From the NCBI GenBank assembly GCA_947846985.1, contig CANTUZ010000025.1, positions 9,980,100 to 10,044,099 on the forward strand: a DNA stretch of 64,000 nucleotides, given 5' to 3'. How positions within the stretch are numbered: the first letter of the stretch is position 1; each line of letters begins with the position of its first letter. A model generated the notes under the pieces. The model was not told where the DNA came from. It searched no databases and saw only the letters and a list, made by a program, of their open reading frames with translations. Made by a program: the position numbers and the translations under genes. The DNA comes from Fratercula arctica (taxonomy: Eukaryota; Chordata; Aves; Charadriiformes; Alcidae). This document shows, one piece after another, positions 47,413-57,457 of this stretch.

Positions 47413-47639
47413 TTTGCCTCATTTCTTGCTCCTAGGGATATGCACAATCCATTACCGTTCAGCGCTGGGTTTTTGGTATCTCCACTATCATCGACAGAGT
47501 CTGACCTTGAGGTCCCAATCATTTTGTTCTCACCCCTCTCTCCTTTCCCTATTCTGCAGCTACTGATGATCCCTAAGACTCACCTGTTACAGAAACCCCT
47601 CCTTTTGCCGCCTTCACAAGCTATCGTAGGGACTACAGT

Positions 47640-48800
47640 GTGAGCATGTATTCCCTCTACCAACACCGTCACCACAGCTCTAATTACAGGGGTACTAGAA
47701 CCAAATTTGTAAGAAGGAATTCTGAAAAGAGTAACTCAAATAACTACCTGCCGCTTGGCTTGTAGCCTAGACAGGATGCATTTTGTTCTTTTCTTGTAGA
47801 TTGCCTCCTTTGACATCCTGCTACTCTTAAGAAGAAATCCCAATTCCCCATGACTCTTGGTTCACTAAATTTTCAGGACAAATGGAAAAATATGGCTCGT
47901 GGAATCCACTATTTTAGTTTTGCCAGATCCGTGATCTATCCCACGGATCATCAACAATGGGCCTGGCAAGGAACGAAAGGATGGCAATCAGTAGACTTTG
48001 AAGCTTGCATCCCTGAGCCAGGTCTGGAATTCGTGTGTGAAGGAAATTCCTTTAGAATCTTTGATATGTGCCTTAATTCCTCTATCGGAGTCTGTCATTT
48101 CTCAATAGACCCCAGTGAGCTGAGACGATACTTGTCTATGTCTGGAACAGCTGTGTTTCTTTACATTCTTCATGTCTTTCTGTATATATTGACTCTACAT
48201 ATAACCATAATTTATGTTATTTAATCTATGTACCTGTTATTTTACAACCCTATCTGGATGTGAATTTAACTATACTGTCCCTATTATCACTTATCAAGTA
48301 CTGTCAACTAATTATACCCTCTACCACCACATCACCTCTACCCCTATCGATATGAATTTATCTCTAATTGAATGGGTTTTGCCACATGAAGACTTAAATC
48401 AACTATTGAAACAGGCAAAGGAGCAGGCACAGCAAATTTTAATAGCTGTCCACCATAATATCACAGATCAAACAAATCTTGGAATGCATTCAAAAAATAG
48501 TCAAGTATAGTTGGTGGGAATCCCTTCTAGGATGGTCTCCAACAGCTATGGGGATGTCCCACTTCATTCCCCTAGGTTTTATACTTACTTTGAGTGGTTT
48601 CTTACTTGTTCTAGTCATATTATATATTCGTACTTGGCTTCTGGCTTGCATTATTCTGATGGTTTCTTGACACATCGCCTTATTGACTGCCTTGATTCTA
48701 ACCCTTCATCACTCCATGACCAAACTCCCCTCCGCACCTGACACCCTTGGGGAGGTGGGAGGCATTGACATCGATCTTGGCCTTATGCCACCATGACAAG
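47640..48800 (+). pseudogene. Env-like provirus remnant in palindrome spacer
   Basis: The open pieces are 47850-48224, 48214-48510 and 48511-48670 in shifting frames. They contain many Cys residues (FVCEGNSFRIFDMCLNSSIG), several N-glycosylation sequons (NSS, NYT, NLS, NIT), a helical AKEQAQQILIAVHHN stretch, and a Trp-rich segment followed by a strongly hydrophobic membrane span (FILTLSGFLLVLVILYI). This order resembles the surface and transmembrane parts of a retroviral envelope. The family is not recognised. Not seen elsewhere in the window except an 85-bp inverted piece. Confidence 0.5.
48026..48112 (+). repeat. Inverted repeat arm 1 in env-like remnant
   Basis: About 85 bp (core GTGTGTGAAGGAAATTCC, then GATATGTGCCTTAATTCC) match the reverse complement of 49025-49108 with only a handful of differences, about 0.9 kb apart. 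Confidence 0.85.
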
Positions 48801-49024
48801 ATGACCACCCTTTCCTACACTGAGTTGCATAAGCAAGGGTGAAAATGGGGGGCTAGTATTGCCTTATATGGTATTTCTGGGTCCCATGCACACCAAAGAT
48901 GGAACCAGCATAGAGGGGAAAGCAGATGTGGGATGTGATGACTGGTTAAGTCCAGATAGTGCTTCCATGACTAATAAAAGAGGAAAGTCCGATCAGGAGA
49001 GTATCGTCTCAGCACGTTCATCAT

Positions 49025-49108
49025 GGTCTATTGAGAAATGACAGACTCCCCTAGGGGAATTAAGGCACATATCAAAGGTTCTAAAGGAATTTCCTTCACA
49101 CATGAACC
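49025..49108 (-). repeat. Inverted repeat arm 2
   Basis: Reverse-complement partner of 48026-48112. A piece of the env-like remnant was duplicated in inverted orientation or kept after an inversion. Confidence 0.85.
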
Positions 49109-49165
49109 CCAGACCTCACTAAACTGTGGAAATACAGTATGTTAATGTTAATCTAATGATGAGTA

Positions 49166-49200
49166 GCAAACAAAACCTAAAAGCTTTAGGTTTTGTTTGC
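49166..49200. repeat. Perfect 16-bp hairpin beside UHRF2 splice donor
   Basis: GCAAACAAAACCTAAA, a 3-base centre, then the exact complement TTTAGGTTTTGTTTGC. In the UHRF2 transcript it lies about 50 nt past the 5' splice site of the exon 49250-49468. Confidence 0.85.
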
Positions 49201-49249
49201 TTGTTTAAGAATGTAAATAAACTTTCCATATTAGCCAAAGAAATCTTAC

Positions 49250-49468
49250 CCCAGCAGAATTTTAGCATGAACCTCTTTGTTAGTCCTTGAAATTTCTCTC
49301 AGAGAGGTAATTTCTGCATCAAACCAGAATCCTCTTTCTTCTGGAGCCTCAACATTGTAGTTAACCATCACCACATCACCCACTTTTAGTTCACTCCACT
49401 TCAGAATGGTTCTTGCTCGTGGTCGAAGATTTTTGGTGTCCATTTCTACTATGCCATTCTCTGGATAC
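49250..49468 (-). CDS. UHRF2: UHRF2 coding exon: second half of tandem tudor domain
   Basis: UHRF2 is a nuclear multidomain E3 ubiquitin ligase related to UHRF1. It reads H3K9 methylation through the tandem tudor and PHD modules and modified cytosine through SRA. This exon begins with one base completing a codon, then runs 72 codons from YPENG through VRPRART-like (here LRPRARTILKW), the VMVNYN strand and RGFWFDAEI, and ends with GG in phase 2. The acceptor is CAAG before G-TAT and the donor is GG/GTAAG, both on the minus strand. The first Tyr should match an aromatic-cage Tyr of the UHRF1 tudor domain (family knowledge). The residues RTILKW, NVE and FWFDAEIT favour UHRF2 over UHRF1. The exon lies alone in the spacer of the large palindrome, 16 kb upstream of the next exon, and its reading frame is intact. 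Confidence 0.93.
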
Positions 49469-50694
49469 CTTGAAAGGCAAAATCAAACAGAAGTGACAAT
49501 TAGTACTCCAAAAGTAATAAGAAGTAAGTTAAAGACAATGTTTTTCAGAAGCACAATATTCAAAATAACTTTTAGGAGTGTTAATCCTTAACTCTGTTCA
49601 AAAATTTAATCTGTTTTTTCTAAATTCTATATTAGTCTAAATGCAGACTAGTGAGTTGGCTAATCTCATAGTGGGAAAAGCATCCAGCAATCCAAAGGAA
49701 AAAAAAAAATCCATGAGTATTTGATGATTTCTTTTTATAAGTTCAAGTTTCCACACAGGAACAGATCAAATTTCTTCTCAGTAAAGTCAAAGGACTCAAT
49801 TAAACCAACAGTGAAAAAGCAACAAAAACTGAAACTCGAATCTTCAAAACTGCTCAATTCTAGTTTAACTTGGCTTTCATACATTTGTTACATTTCCACC
49901 AATTTCAATAATAACATAGTTAAGACAGTGTTAACTCATTTAAAAAAAAAATTAACCCTACAAACACAGCATGTATATAAAAAAATCTCGTGCTAAAGAT
50001 TTCATGAGTCCACATTCCATTTACCAAACAATGGTTAAAAAATGGTTAACTGCAGAAACCCATAACCAAAATCAGGACTATTTCTAATAGACATCAGCTA
50101 ATAGTTTTAAAGTGTTTTCTCTCTTCAGTTATAAATTTTAAATCCTATTATGTTAAATCATTACTTCAGGATTTCTCTTAATGAGATACAGTAAGGGTTG
50201 CAAAATTATAAAAAATAAAGAATAGGCAAAAAGAATAAAAGATGATTCACTAATAGACATTTATGGGATTTTGGGTTTTTTGGCAGGTTTGTTTGTTGGG
50301 GTTTTTTTAATCAGAAACCTTATTTCCACTCCCCCATCCCAGCTAATTTCTAGTGAGCTCTATTCCCTTTTCAAGTTGAGAGACATTCATTTAGAACAAT
50401 TAGAGTAGGGATATTTGAATGGGATTGTACTACAATTAAACAGCACAAAGCAAAAAAAAGATGCTTAAGGTTCTGAAAGTGCCAATTCTGTTTAACAACA
50501 TAGTCTTAAATTTTCTGTGTAAAGCCATGTTGCAGTGACTGTAGAGGATGTATAGCTTCCCTATGTGCTGGAAAACATGCACAGTGTGGACAGTGAAAAT
50601 AACCGCAGGAACAGGAAGTTGGACTGTTACAAAAAGATCGAAGTATAACCTCTTAAACAAAAACAGGTTAATGAGGAGAGGAGAGGAGAGGAGA
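49469..50694. other. UHRF2 intron in palindrome spacer
   Basis: AT-rich intron with no gene recognised. It ends in (GAGAG)n at about 50674-50695, exactly where the right palindrome arm begins. Confidence 0.6.
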
Positions 50695-51545
50695 GCACTG
50701 TCCAAATGCCTCTGAAACACTGACAGGCATGGGGCATCGACCACCTCTCTAGGAAGCCTGTTGCAGTGTTTGACCACCCTCTCGGTAAAGAAATGCTTCC
50801 TAATGTCCAGTCTGAACATCCCCTGATGCAGCTTTGAACCATTCCCCCACATCCCGTCACTGGATACCAGGGAGAAGAGCTCAGCACCTCCCTCTCCACT
50901 TCCCCTCCTCAGGGAGCTGTAGAGAGCAATGAGGTCGCCCCTCAGCCTCCTTTTCTCCAGACTAGACGAACCCAAAGTCCTCAGCCGCTCCTCATAGGAC
51001 ATGCCTTCCAGCCCTTCCACCAGCTTGGTTGCCCTCCTCTGGATGCATTCGAGTACCTTCATATCCTTCTTAAATTGTGGGGCCCAGAACTGCACACAGT
51101 ACTCAAGGTGAGGCTGCAACAATGCTAAATACAGCAGGATAATGACATCTTTTGACTGGCTGGTTATGCTGTCTTTGATGCACCCCAGGATGCGGTTTGC
51201 ACTCTTGGCTGCCAGGGCACACTGCTGACTCATATTGAGCCAGCTGTCAACCAGCACCCCCAGATCCCTTTCTGCAGGCTACTCTCCAGCCACTCCTCTC
51301 CCAATCTGTACTTGTGTCCAGCGTTACTCCATCCCAAGTGCAGAATTTGGCATTTGTTCTTGTTAAATTTCATGCCATTGATGATTTCCCAGTGCTCCAA
51401 TCTATCTAGATCCCTTTGCAAGGCCTCTTGTCCCTCAAGGAAGTCAACAGCTCCTCTCAGTTTGGTATCACCAGCAAACTTACTAATGTTGCATTCAACT
51501 CCTGCATCCAGATAATTGATAAAAATATTGAACAGAACTGGCCCT
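50695..51545 (-). mobile_element. CR1 LINE N, right (3' end truncated at arm boundary)
   Basis: Identical in sequence to the left CR1 N as far as compared, but it stops at CATTTGGACAGTGC and joins (GAGAG)n instead of the CR1 3' UTR. The missing terminus marks the inner palindrome breakpoint. Confidence 0.92.
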
Positions 51546-51794
51546 AAAAGAAAACATGCTCCCTTTCCTGATATGAGGCTTGCACACCTTGCCACCCCTT
51601 GCTACCAAAATGAGGATTGCCTTTTCAGGAATGCCCAGGGCCAAATAGTCTTTCCATGCTTCAAGGTGCTTTGGGTCAGGGCCTTTTTGCACAGACTTAG
51701 GGGGATTTTTAAGTACCCGGACACAAGGCTGTTTGGTAGTAACTATAGCTGCATCTTCAGGGAGATGGGAATAAAACAGAACGGGCATAGCAGA
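51546..51794. other. Unassigned 250-bp block, right arm
   Basis: Mirror of 44628-44876, same open frame on the minus strand. No family is recognised. Confidence 0.4.
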
Positions 51795-51798
51795 AACT

Positions 51799-52557
51799 AC
51801 CTTTCCGCCTCGCTCCCGCCCGCTCTAGGGTCGCTGCGCAGAGACCTGCGCCACCGCCACCACCACCCCCCCCCCACCGCTGCCATGATCATCTACCGGG
51901 ACTGCATCAGCCAGGATGAGATGTTCTCGGACATCTACAAGATTTGGGAGGTGGCAAACGGCCTGTGCCTGGAAGTGGAGGGGAAGGTCCTGAGGGAGAT
52001 GGAACAGAAGCCATGGTCATAACTGGTGTTGATATAGTAATAAACCACCACCTTCAAGAAAACAGCTTTACAAAAGAATCCTACAAGAAGTACATCAAGG
52101 ACTACATGAAAGCAATCAAAGCCAGACTTGAGGAACACAAGCCAGAGAGAGTAAAGTCTTTCATGACAGGGGCTGCAGAACAAATCAAACACATCCTTGC
52201 TAACTTCAAAAACTACCAGTTCTTTGTAGGAGAGAACATGAATCCAGATGGTATGGTGGCTCTCCTGGATTTCCATGAGGATGGTGTGACCCCATATATG
52301 ATTTTCTTTAAGGACGGCTTAGAAATCGAGAAATGTTAGCAAATCAAACAATATGGTTTTGGATCACCCGTCTTCATAGCTGGCTGCTGTTTCTTCTTCA
52401 TCGGCACAATACCAGGAATTGAGAATGTCTAACAACTGGACTGATGTCATCTTGAGCTTTATTCACTTATTTTGACCCTGATTTGGAGTGGAGACTGTTT
52501 TAAAAAAAAGAAAAAAAAAATCCAAACATCTGTCATGTAGATTGTCTAAAATAAAAC
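51799..52557 (+). pseudogene. TPT1: TPT1 processed pseudogene, right arm
   Basis: Intronless copy of TPT1 mRNA. The 5' leader starts at a CCTTTCCGCC pyrimidine motif, typical of TOP mRNAs. The start codon is at 51887, with [20 protein letters not shown] and [10 protein letters not shown] deletion of about 20 codons at a GAAGGT microhomology shifts the frame, then [10 protein letters not shown] continues to the normal C-terminus DGLEIEKC and TAG at 52337-52339. The 3' UTR runs to AATAAAACTTA with no poly(A). Normal TPT1 is a small cytosolic Ca-binding and growth-related protein of about 172 residues. This copy is disabled and is identical in coding content to the left-arm copy. Confidence 0.93.
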
Positions 52558-52618
52558 TTAAGGTTGGACTCGATGATCTCAAAGGTGCTTTCCAACCATG
52601 AAGATTCTATGATTCTAC
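52558..52618 (+). mobile_element. 60-bp CR1 3' tail fused to TPT1 retrocopy, right arm
   Basis: AGGTTGGACTCGATGATCTC, then CCAACCATGAAGATTCTATG and ATTCTAC, in the same orientation as TPT1 and directly after its polyadenylation-signal region. It is the extreme 3' end of a CR1 with no CR1 coding sequence. Confidence 0.85.
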
Positions 52619-54677
52619 CTCTTACAATACCTGGGTGATGCACCTGTAAAGCAAGTGCCTAGACAATAAATGGGCTCTGAGCGGATCAGGACCCTTTTTG
52701 ACTAGTGGGTGCCACTGGGCCTCAGTGGGACATCCCCATAAGTCTTCCTTTACCATAGGAACTACATCTAAAGTGCAATTGATAACCAACCTATCTATGT
52801 GGAGTAGGAAAAATTGAAAGCCTTGATGCTGCATAAGCACTGCTCGGCAGTAGCCAAAACACTGGTGTGTTATCAAAGCTGTTTAGTCACAGATACAAAG
52901 CACAGCAACATGTGGGTTGCTATGAAGAAAGTTAACTCCATCCCAGCCAGACCCAGTACACCTGTTTAATTTTAGGAACTTGGGTACAGTGCTTCAGAAA
53001 TTCAGTAGTTTTTTTGCAGAAATCCACATGACAAGTTTAAATAGGCTGTGACATTGCTTATCTTCCCCGTCTTAAAGAATGCAGTCTTTACAGTCTCCTT
53101 GAACTCACTGATAGCCTTCTCCTCTCTTGATAGCTTTCTTTGTCCCTTTGACACAGGTTCCTTTTTTTACCATATCATATTCACAAAGGAACTGAAGGCA
53201 GTTGGATTCAGTCTGTTGTCTCCAACTCTGTAAGGGATGCATGTGTTACCAAGAGTGAAACTGATGTTACAGTGTAACTCGAAGTGAACATTTCTTTTTA
53301 GCTAAGAAAAAGTTTGCTTTAGTGGTGGCACCGTCTAAATTTCACCACAACGAACAGTATCGTAATTCTAAAACTATTTTCCTTAAAATTATTTTAACCA
53401 TTCAGATTTTAGAATGCTTTTTATTGCAAGAATGAAGGACTGTTGAATTTTTATGAACTTTACTAATGTAGGTCATGACTGATTGGGAGAGAAAGGCAGA
53501 ATATTTTTATGATGAACTGCGATTTAATATTTTGCTCACATAGTAGAAATAGTTGCATTTTTTAAATGTGAAAGATTGAGTTGGTAGCTTTTTTAGGCAA
53601 ATATGCAAATCTGGTTTGAGTATTGCTTTAAAATTTAGGTTAACAGGAGTGATTTATATGAAATATTTCCTCTGATTCAAAAAGTAGAGGAGGCATATGA
53701 ATTCATTTTGGAGACAACTGTCATTTAAGAAAAGCTACCCTCAAATGTAAAACAAGATGTTGAATAGGAAGTTTGAATTATTAACTGTAAACTTCGCAAG
53801 GGAGAAGTATTTTTTAAAAGAAAAAACAATCCAGAGTTCTCAAGATCATAGGATAATTCAAGTTGGAAGGAGCCTCAAGATGTTTCTAGTCCAACTTCCT
53901 TCTCAAAGCAGGGTTAGCTATGATGTCAGGCCAGGTTGCTCAGGGCTTTATTCAATCTGGTCTTGAAAAACCTCTAAGAATGGAGACTGCACAATCTCTC
54001 TGCATGTCTGCTCCACTGCTTGGCTGTCCTTATGTTTTTTCCATGATATTTATTGTAATGCATTTAATATGTGTATGACATTTGGTGAACTGCAGAAATG
54101 GAGTTCATGACCTTCTGCAAAACAAAACTGTCCAGAGGTTGATTTATATGAACCTCAGGTATGAACTTCTGGTTATTGATAATGTTTTTATACTGTTATA
54201 ATGTTCTTTGAGGTGGGTTTTTTTGTGGTAAATATATTATGAATTTGAGAAATTCATTAGAGTAGCAATAATGGAAGGTAGTAGTAAGGATCTTGAAATA
54301 TGTCATAGTTTTATACTTTAATCATCTGTTCGTTCTACAGATTGTGTTGGGCTTTCTGATCTTAATCAGTGCTTTTCCAAGCATTTTTGCATTTTGTAGA
54401 TCACTATCTTTTTATTGTGTTTTTACATTTAAGCTGATGAATTTTGAGCCTTTCTTTCTCATTTAGACACAACTTCTGCTTTTTGTAGGATACTTTCTTG
54501 CTTGTTGTCATTTCCATTTCCCTGCTGTGTAGCCTTGCTTGGATTCCTTTTACTCACTCTTGATATTTTGATAGGTGGTGTACATTTGTTCTCAGTGCCC
54601 AGCACGTTGTCTAAGTAGTCTTCACACCGCCTATACAGATTTTACTCTTAATTATTTTTTGAGGAAGCTTTTGTATT
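52619..54677. other. Right-arm unique intronic DNA
   Basis: Mirror of 41746-43805. It contains the old CR1 fragment L at about 53834-54019 (minus strand) and otherwise no recognised feature. It is near-identical between arms. The visible differences are homopolymer lengths. Confidence 0.7.
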
Positions 54678-55012
54678 TGTGCTGGTTTTGTCTGGGGTAG
54701 AGTTAGTTTTCTTCATAGTAGGTAGTATGGGGCTATGTTTTGGATTTGTGCTGGAAACAGTGTTGATAACACAGGGATGTTTCAGTTATTGCTGAGCAGC
54801 GCTTACACAGAGTCAAGGCCTCTTCTACTCCTCACACCGCCCTGACAGGGAGTAGGCTGGGAGTGCACAAAAAGTTGGGAGGAGACACAGCTGGGACAGC
54901 TGACCCCAACTGACCAAAGGGATATTCCATGCCATATGATGTCATGCTCAGTCTATAAAGCTGGGGAAGAAGAAGGAAGGGGGGGACATTTGGAGTTATG
55001 GGATTTGTCTTC
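54678..55012 (+). mobile_element. Half solo LTR, right arm
   Basis: Mirror of 41411-41745, starting TGTGCTGGTTTTGTC after GTATT (54673-54677). The other half, present at 34882-35151 on the left, is absent on the right, showing that the palindrome does not extend across the whole ERV. Confidence 0.88.
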
Positions 55013-55357
55013 TGTCCTGGTTCCAGCAGGGACAGGGTTAAGTATTCCATGCCATGTGAGCCATGCCCACCCTGAGATTAAAAGGAGGGAGGGGGGGAGC
55101 AGTCGGGTTCGGAGCGGGCTGGCGCGTCCCGGGGCCGGACCGGCGGGGAGCGGCGGGCAGCGGCGGTTCCGTATTCGCGTCTGTATATTTCTCTGTCGGT
55201 GTTATTGTTGTTGTTTTCTTGTTCCCTTTGCTGTTCTGTTAAACTGCCTTTGTCTCAACCCAAGAGTTTTGCCTTTTCTTTTGATCCTTCCTGTACCGGG
55301 AAGCGCTGAGCGAGCGACACGTGGTTCTTTGTTGCCATCTGAGGCCAAACCACGACA
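55013..55357 (+). mobile_element. 5' LTR of right palindrome ERV
   Basis: 345 bp, TGTCCTGG...CACGACA, near-identical to the left 5' LTR (41066-41410). TATA-like ATTAAAAGG near 55077, then GC-rich units, then a T-rich segment. Preceded by TCTTC, the same target word as the left insertion. Confidence 0.92.
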
Positions 55358-55366
55358 GTCCTTATT

Positions 55367-55384
55367 TGGCGCCCAACGTGGGGC
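55367..55384 (+). promoter_or_regulatory. tRNA-Lys1,2 primer binding site, right ERV
   Basis: TGGCGCCCAACGTGGGGC, nine bases after the LTR. It is a perfect complement of the tRNA-Lys1,2 3' end as I recall it, as in several betaretroviruses. Confidence 0.88.
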
Positions 55385-55462
55385 CCGAAGGGTTGAGACA
55401 ACGACAGAATCCAACTAGAGCTTGAAAAAATGAATTTGTTAGGTAAATAGTCACCAGTCACT

Positions 55463-57457
55463 ATGTTGCTTAGTTTGTTCTCATGCCTGTGTTATGTAAA
55501 TTCCTATGTGTTTTATGCACTCCCTGTGATGATATTTGTTACTTCTGGGAGGGGGATGAGGATTATCATTTTACTGTCCTGTGCAATATCGGCTTATGAT
55601 ATGATAACATCACTTGTTAGACGGTTATTTTGGGGCGTTTATGTGGTATTGCTGTCCTGTCCGTACATTGGGCACCACCTCTCAGAATTCATTAATAATT
55701 ACACCCAGTCTATGGGGGAAACAGGGGGAGACACTTTCCCCAGCTCTTTTGCCTCCCTTTTCTCCTTTGAGTCAGGTATGACAGCTTTTGAGAACTTTGA
55801 ATATCCTTGGGATGCTCAAACCAGCATGTTCCTAGTGTTATGTTTGCTGAATATGTTCCAGGTCTCGTTTAGGGTTAAACGACTATTTAAGACTACCACC
55901 CAGAGATCTGCTCCAAGGCTGGACAGTCAGGGGTGGCATGGCAGGTGGGAGAACATGGGCAGGTACCTAGAGAACTTCTCACCTCCAATGGTCTGGGACT
56001 TCACCCCTGAACAATTACAGGACCCTGATAGAGTAGTAGAATACCTGAAGGGAAAATGCTGTGGCTATTCTAGAGAGGCACAACTCACCGCACTGTGCTG
56101 GGCCCTGGCTAGTGTCTACCAGGCACTGCTCAGTGCTATGCAGCACCCTCAGAAGAAAGAGACAGAGACCAGACCAGCAGGCGCTGCGGCCCCTGCGGCA
56201 GGCGCTGCGGCTGCTGCGGCCCCTGTGGCAGGTGCTGCTGCAACGGGCACTGCGGCTACTGCGACCCCTGCGACGGGCACTGCGGCTACCGCAACCCCTG
56301 CGACAGACACTGCAGCTACTCCAGCCCCGGTGACAGCCACTGCTGCTGAACCAGGGAACCAACCCGTGCCAGTATCCGTTGCCCCCATACAAAAGAAGAA
56401 GTACACAAAGAAATCAGTTCGCATAGTAAGAGATGATGATGAACCAGGGCCATCACAAGGACAGGAGGAAGAGGCAGAACCAGAGATAATTACCCGATCC
56501 CTATCCCTGAGTGAGCTGCGGGATATGCAAAAAGATTTTAGCCGACTTTCAGGCGAGCACATTGTCACCTGGCTGCTTCGGTGTTGGGATAATGGGGCCA
56601 GTAGCCTGGAACTAGAGGGTAGGGAAGCCAGGCAGTTGGGATCCCTGTCTAGGGAAGGCGGCATTGACAAGGCAATTGGAAAAAAGACCCAAGCCCTCAG
56701 CCTCTGGAAACGACTCCTGTCAGGCGTGAGGGAGAGGTACCCCTTCAGTGAAGATGTTGTATGTCACCCAAGCAAGTGGACCACCATGGAAAGAGGTATC
56801 CAGTACCTGAGAGAATTAGCCGTGCGGGAGATGATTTATTATGACCTGGACAATGCACAGTTACCCACGGACCCTGATGAGGTGCACTGCAAAAGGCCCA
56901 TGTGGCGGAAGTTTGTACGGAGCGCACCATCGTCATATGCCAACTCACTGGCAGTAATGGAATGGAAAGGTGAAGAAGGACCAACGGTGGATGAGGTGGC
57001 TGGCCGGCTCCGGCGATATGAAGAAAGCCTCTCTTCCCCCCTTGTCTCAGCTGTGGAGAAACTGTCCCGGAAGGTTCAGCAACCTGAAGAGAATATGTCC
57101 TACTCCCCACCTGTACGGGCCAGCATCTCAGCTATTAGGAGCAGGCATTTCCCCACTCAAGAGAGAGAGTACAGAGGGTACACACCACGAGGCACCCTGT
57201 GGTTCTACCTGCGAGACCATGGAGAGGACATGAGGAAGTGGGATGGACAACCTACTTGGATCCTGCGGACACGGGTACAGCAGTTGCAAAGAAGGACAAC
57301 CACAAAAGGAGATCCCTCCAGGAGAAGTGCCACCCCAGTTTCCAGTGGGCCGTTGCCCAGACAGAGCAGAAGGCCTGATCTTGCTTCTGATCCTCTTGAA
57401 GGAACCTCCAAGTCATTTCTGCAAGAAGTGAGTACCGGATACCGTGACCAGGATTAG
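55463..57457 (+). CDS. Right ERV gag, intact 664-codon frame
   Basis: Structural polyprotein frame of an endogenous retrovirus, starting at an ATG about 80 bp after the primer site. Residues 1-140 include hydrophobic, possibly membrane-spanning stretches (for example around 4-27, 33-50, 56-68 and 119-133) and an NYT sequon. Residues about 240-305 are an Ala/Pro/Thr-rich tandem repeat. A basic patch and acidic stretch follow, then a conserved block (ELRDMQKDFSRLSGEHI, WLLRCWDNGASSLEL) shared with the other ERV-L-like element in this window. No zinc knuckle or clear late domain is seen. It ends in TAG with pol continuing in the same frame. The N-terminal part could in principle be a non-Gag leader reading frame, but both arms keep it open. 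Confidence 0.85.
   Translation: MLLSLFSCLCYVNSYVFYALPVMIFVTSGRGMRIIILLSCAISAYDMITSLVRRLFWGVYVVLLSCPYIGHHLSEFINNYTQSMGETGGDTFPSSFASLFSFESGMTAFENFEYPWDAQTSMFLVLCLLNMFQVSFRVKRLFKTTTQRSAPRLDSQGWHGRWENMGRYLENFSPPMVWDFTPEQLQDPDRVVEYLKGKCCGYSREAQLTALCWALASVYQALLSAMQHPQKKETETRPAGAAAPAAGAAAAAAPVAGAAATGTAATATPATGTAATATPATDTAATPAPVTATAAEPGNQPVPVSVAPIQKKKYTKKSVRIVRDDDEPGPSQGQEEEAEPEIITRSLSLSELRDMQKDFSRLSGEHIVTWLLRCWDNGASSLELEGREARQLGSLSREGGIDKAIGKKTQALSLWKRLLSGVRERYPFSEDVVCHPSKWTTMERGIQYLRELAVREMIYYDLDNAQLPTDPDEVHCKRPMWRKFVRSAPSSYANSLAVMEWKGEEGPTVDEVAGRLRRYEESLSSPLVSAVEKLSRKVQQPEENMSYSPPVRASISAIRSRHFPTQEREYRGYTPRGTLWFYLRDHGEDMRKWDGQPTWILRTRVQQLQRRTTTKGDPSRRSATPVSSGPLPRQSRRPDLASDPLEGTSKSFLQEVSTGYRDQD
56178..56345 (+). 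repeat. Ala/Thr/Pro-coding minisatellite in gag
   Basis: GC-rich tandem units of about 30-33 bp (ACGGGCACTGCGGCTACTGC-like) encode repeats of the TGTAATATPA type. Repeated in both palindrome arms. Confidence 0.85.

Noticed and set aside
50436..51257. A 273-codon ORF longer than its left-arm partner
   Set aside because: The extra 3' codons are spacer sequence read through past the CR1 truncation at the arm boundary. It is not a gene.
56015..56670. Antisense ORFs of 125 and 173 codons across the Ala-rich region
   Set aside because: They are shadows of the GC-rich repeat in gag and show no independent motif.
55463..57457. The long membrane-like, Ala-rich ORF as a host membrane protein
   Set aside because: It lies between an LTR and primer binding site and an in-frame pol, and it is duplicated only with the ERV.
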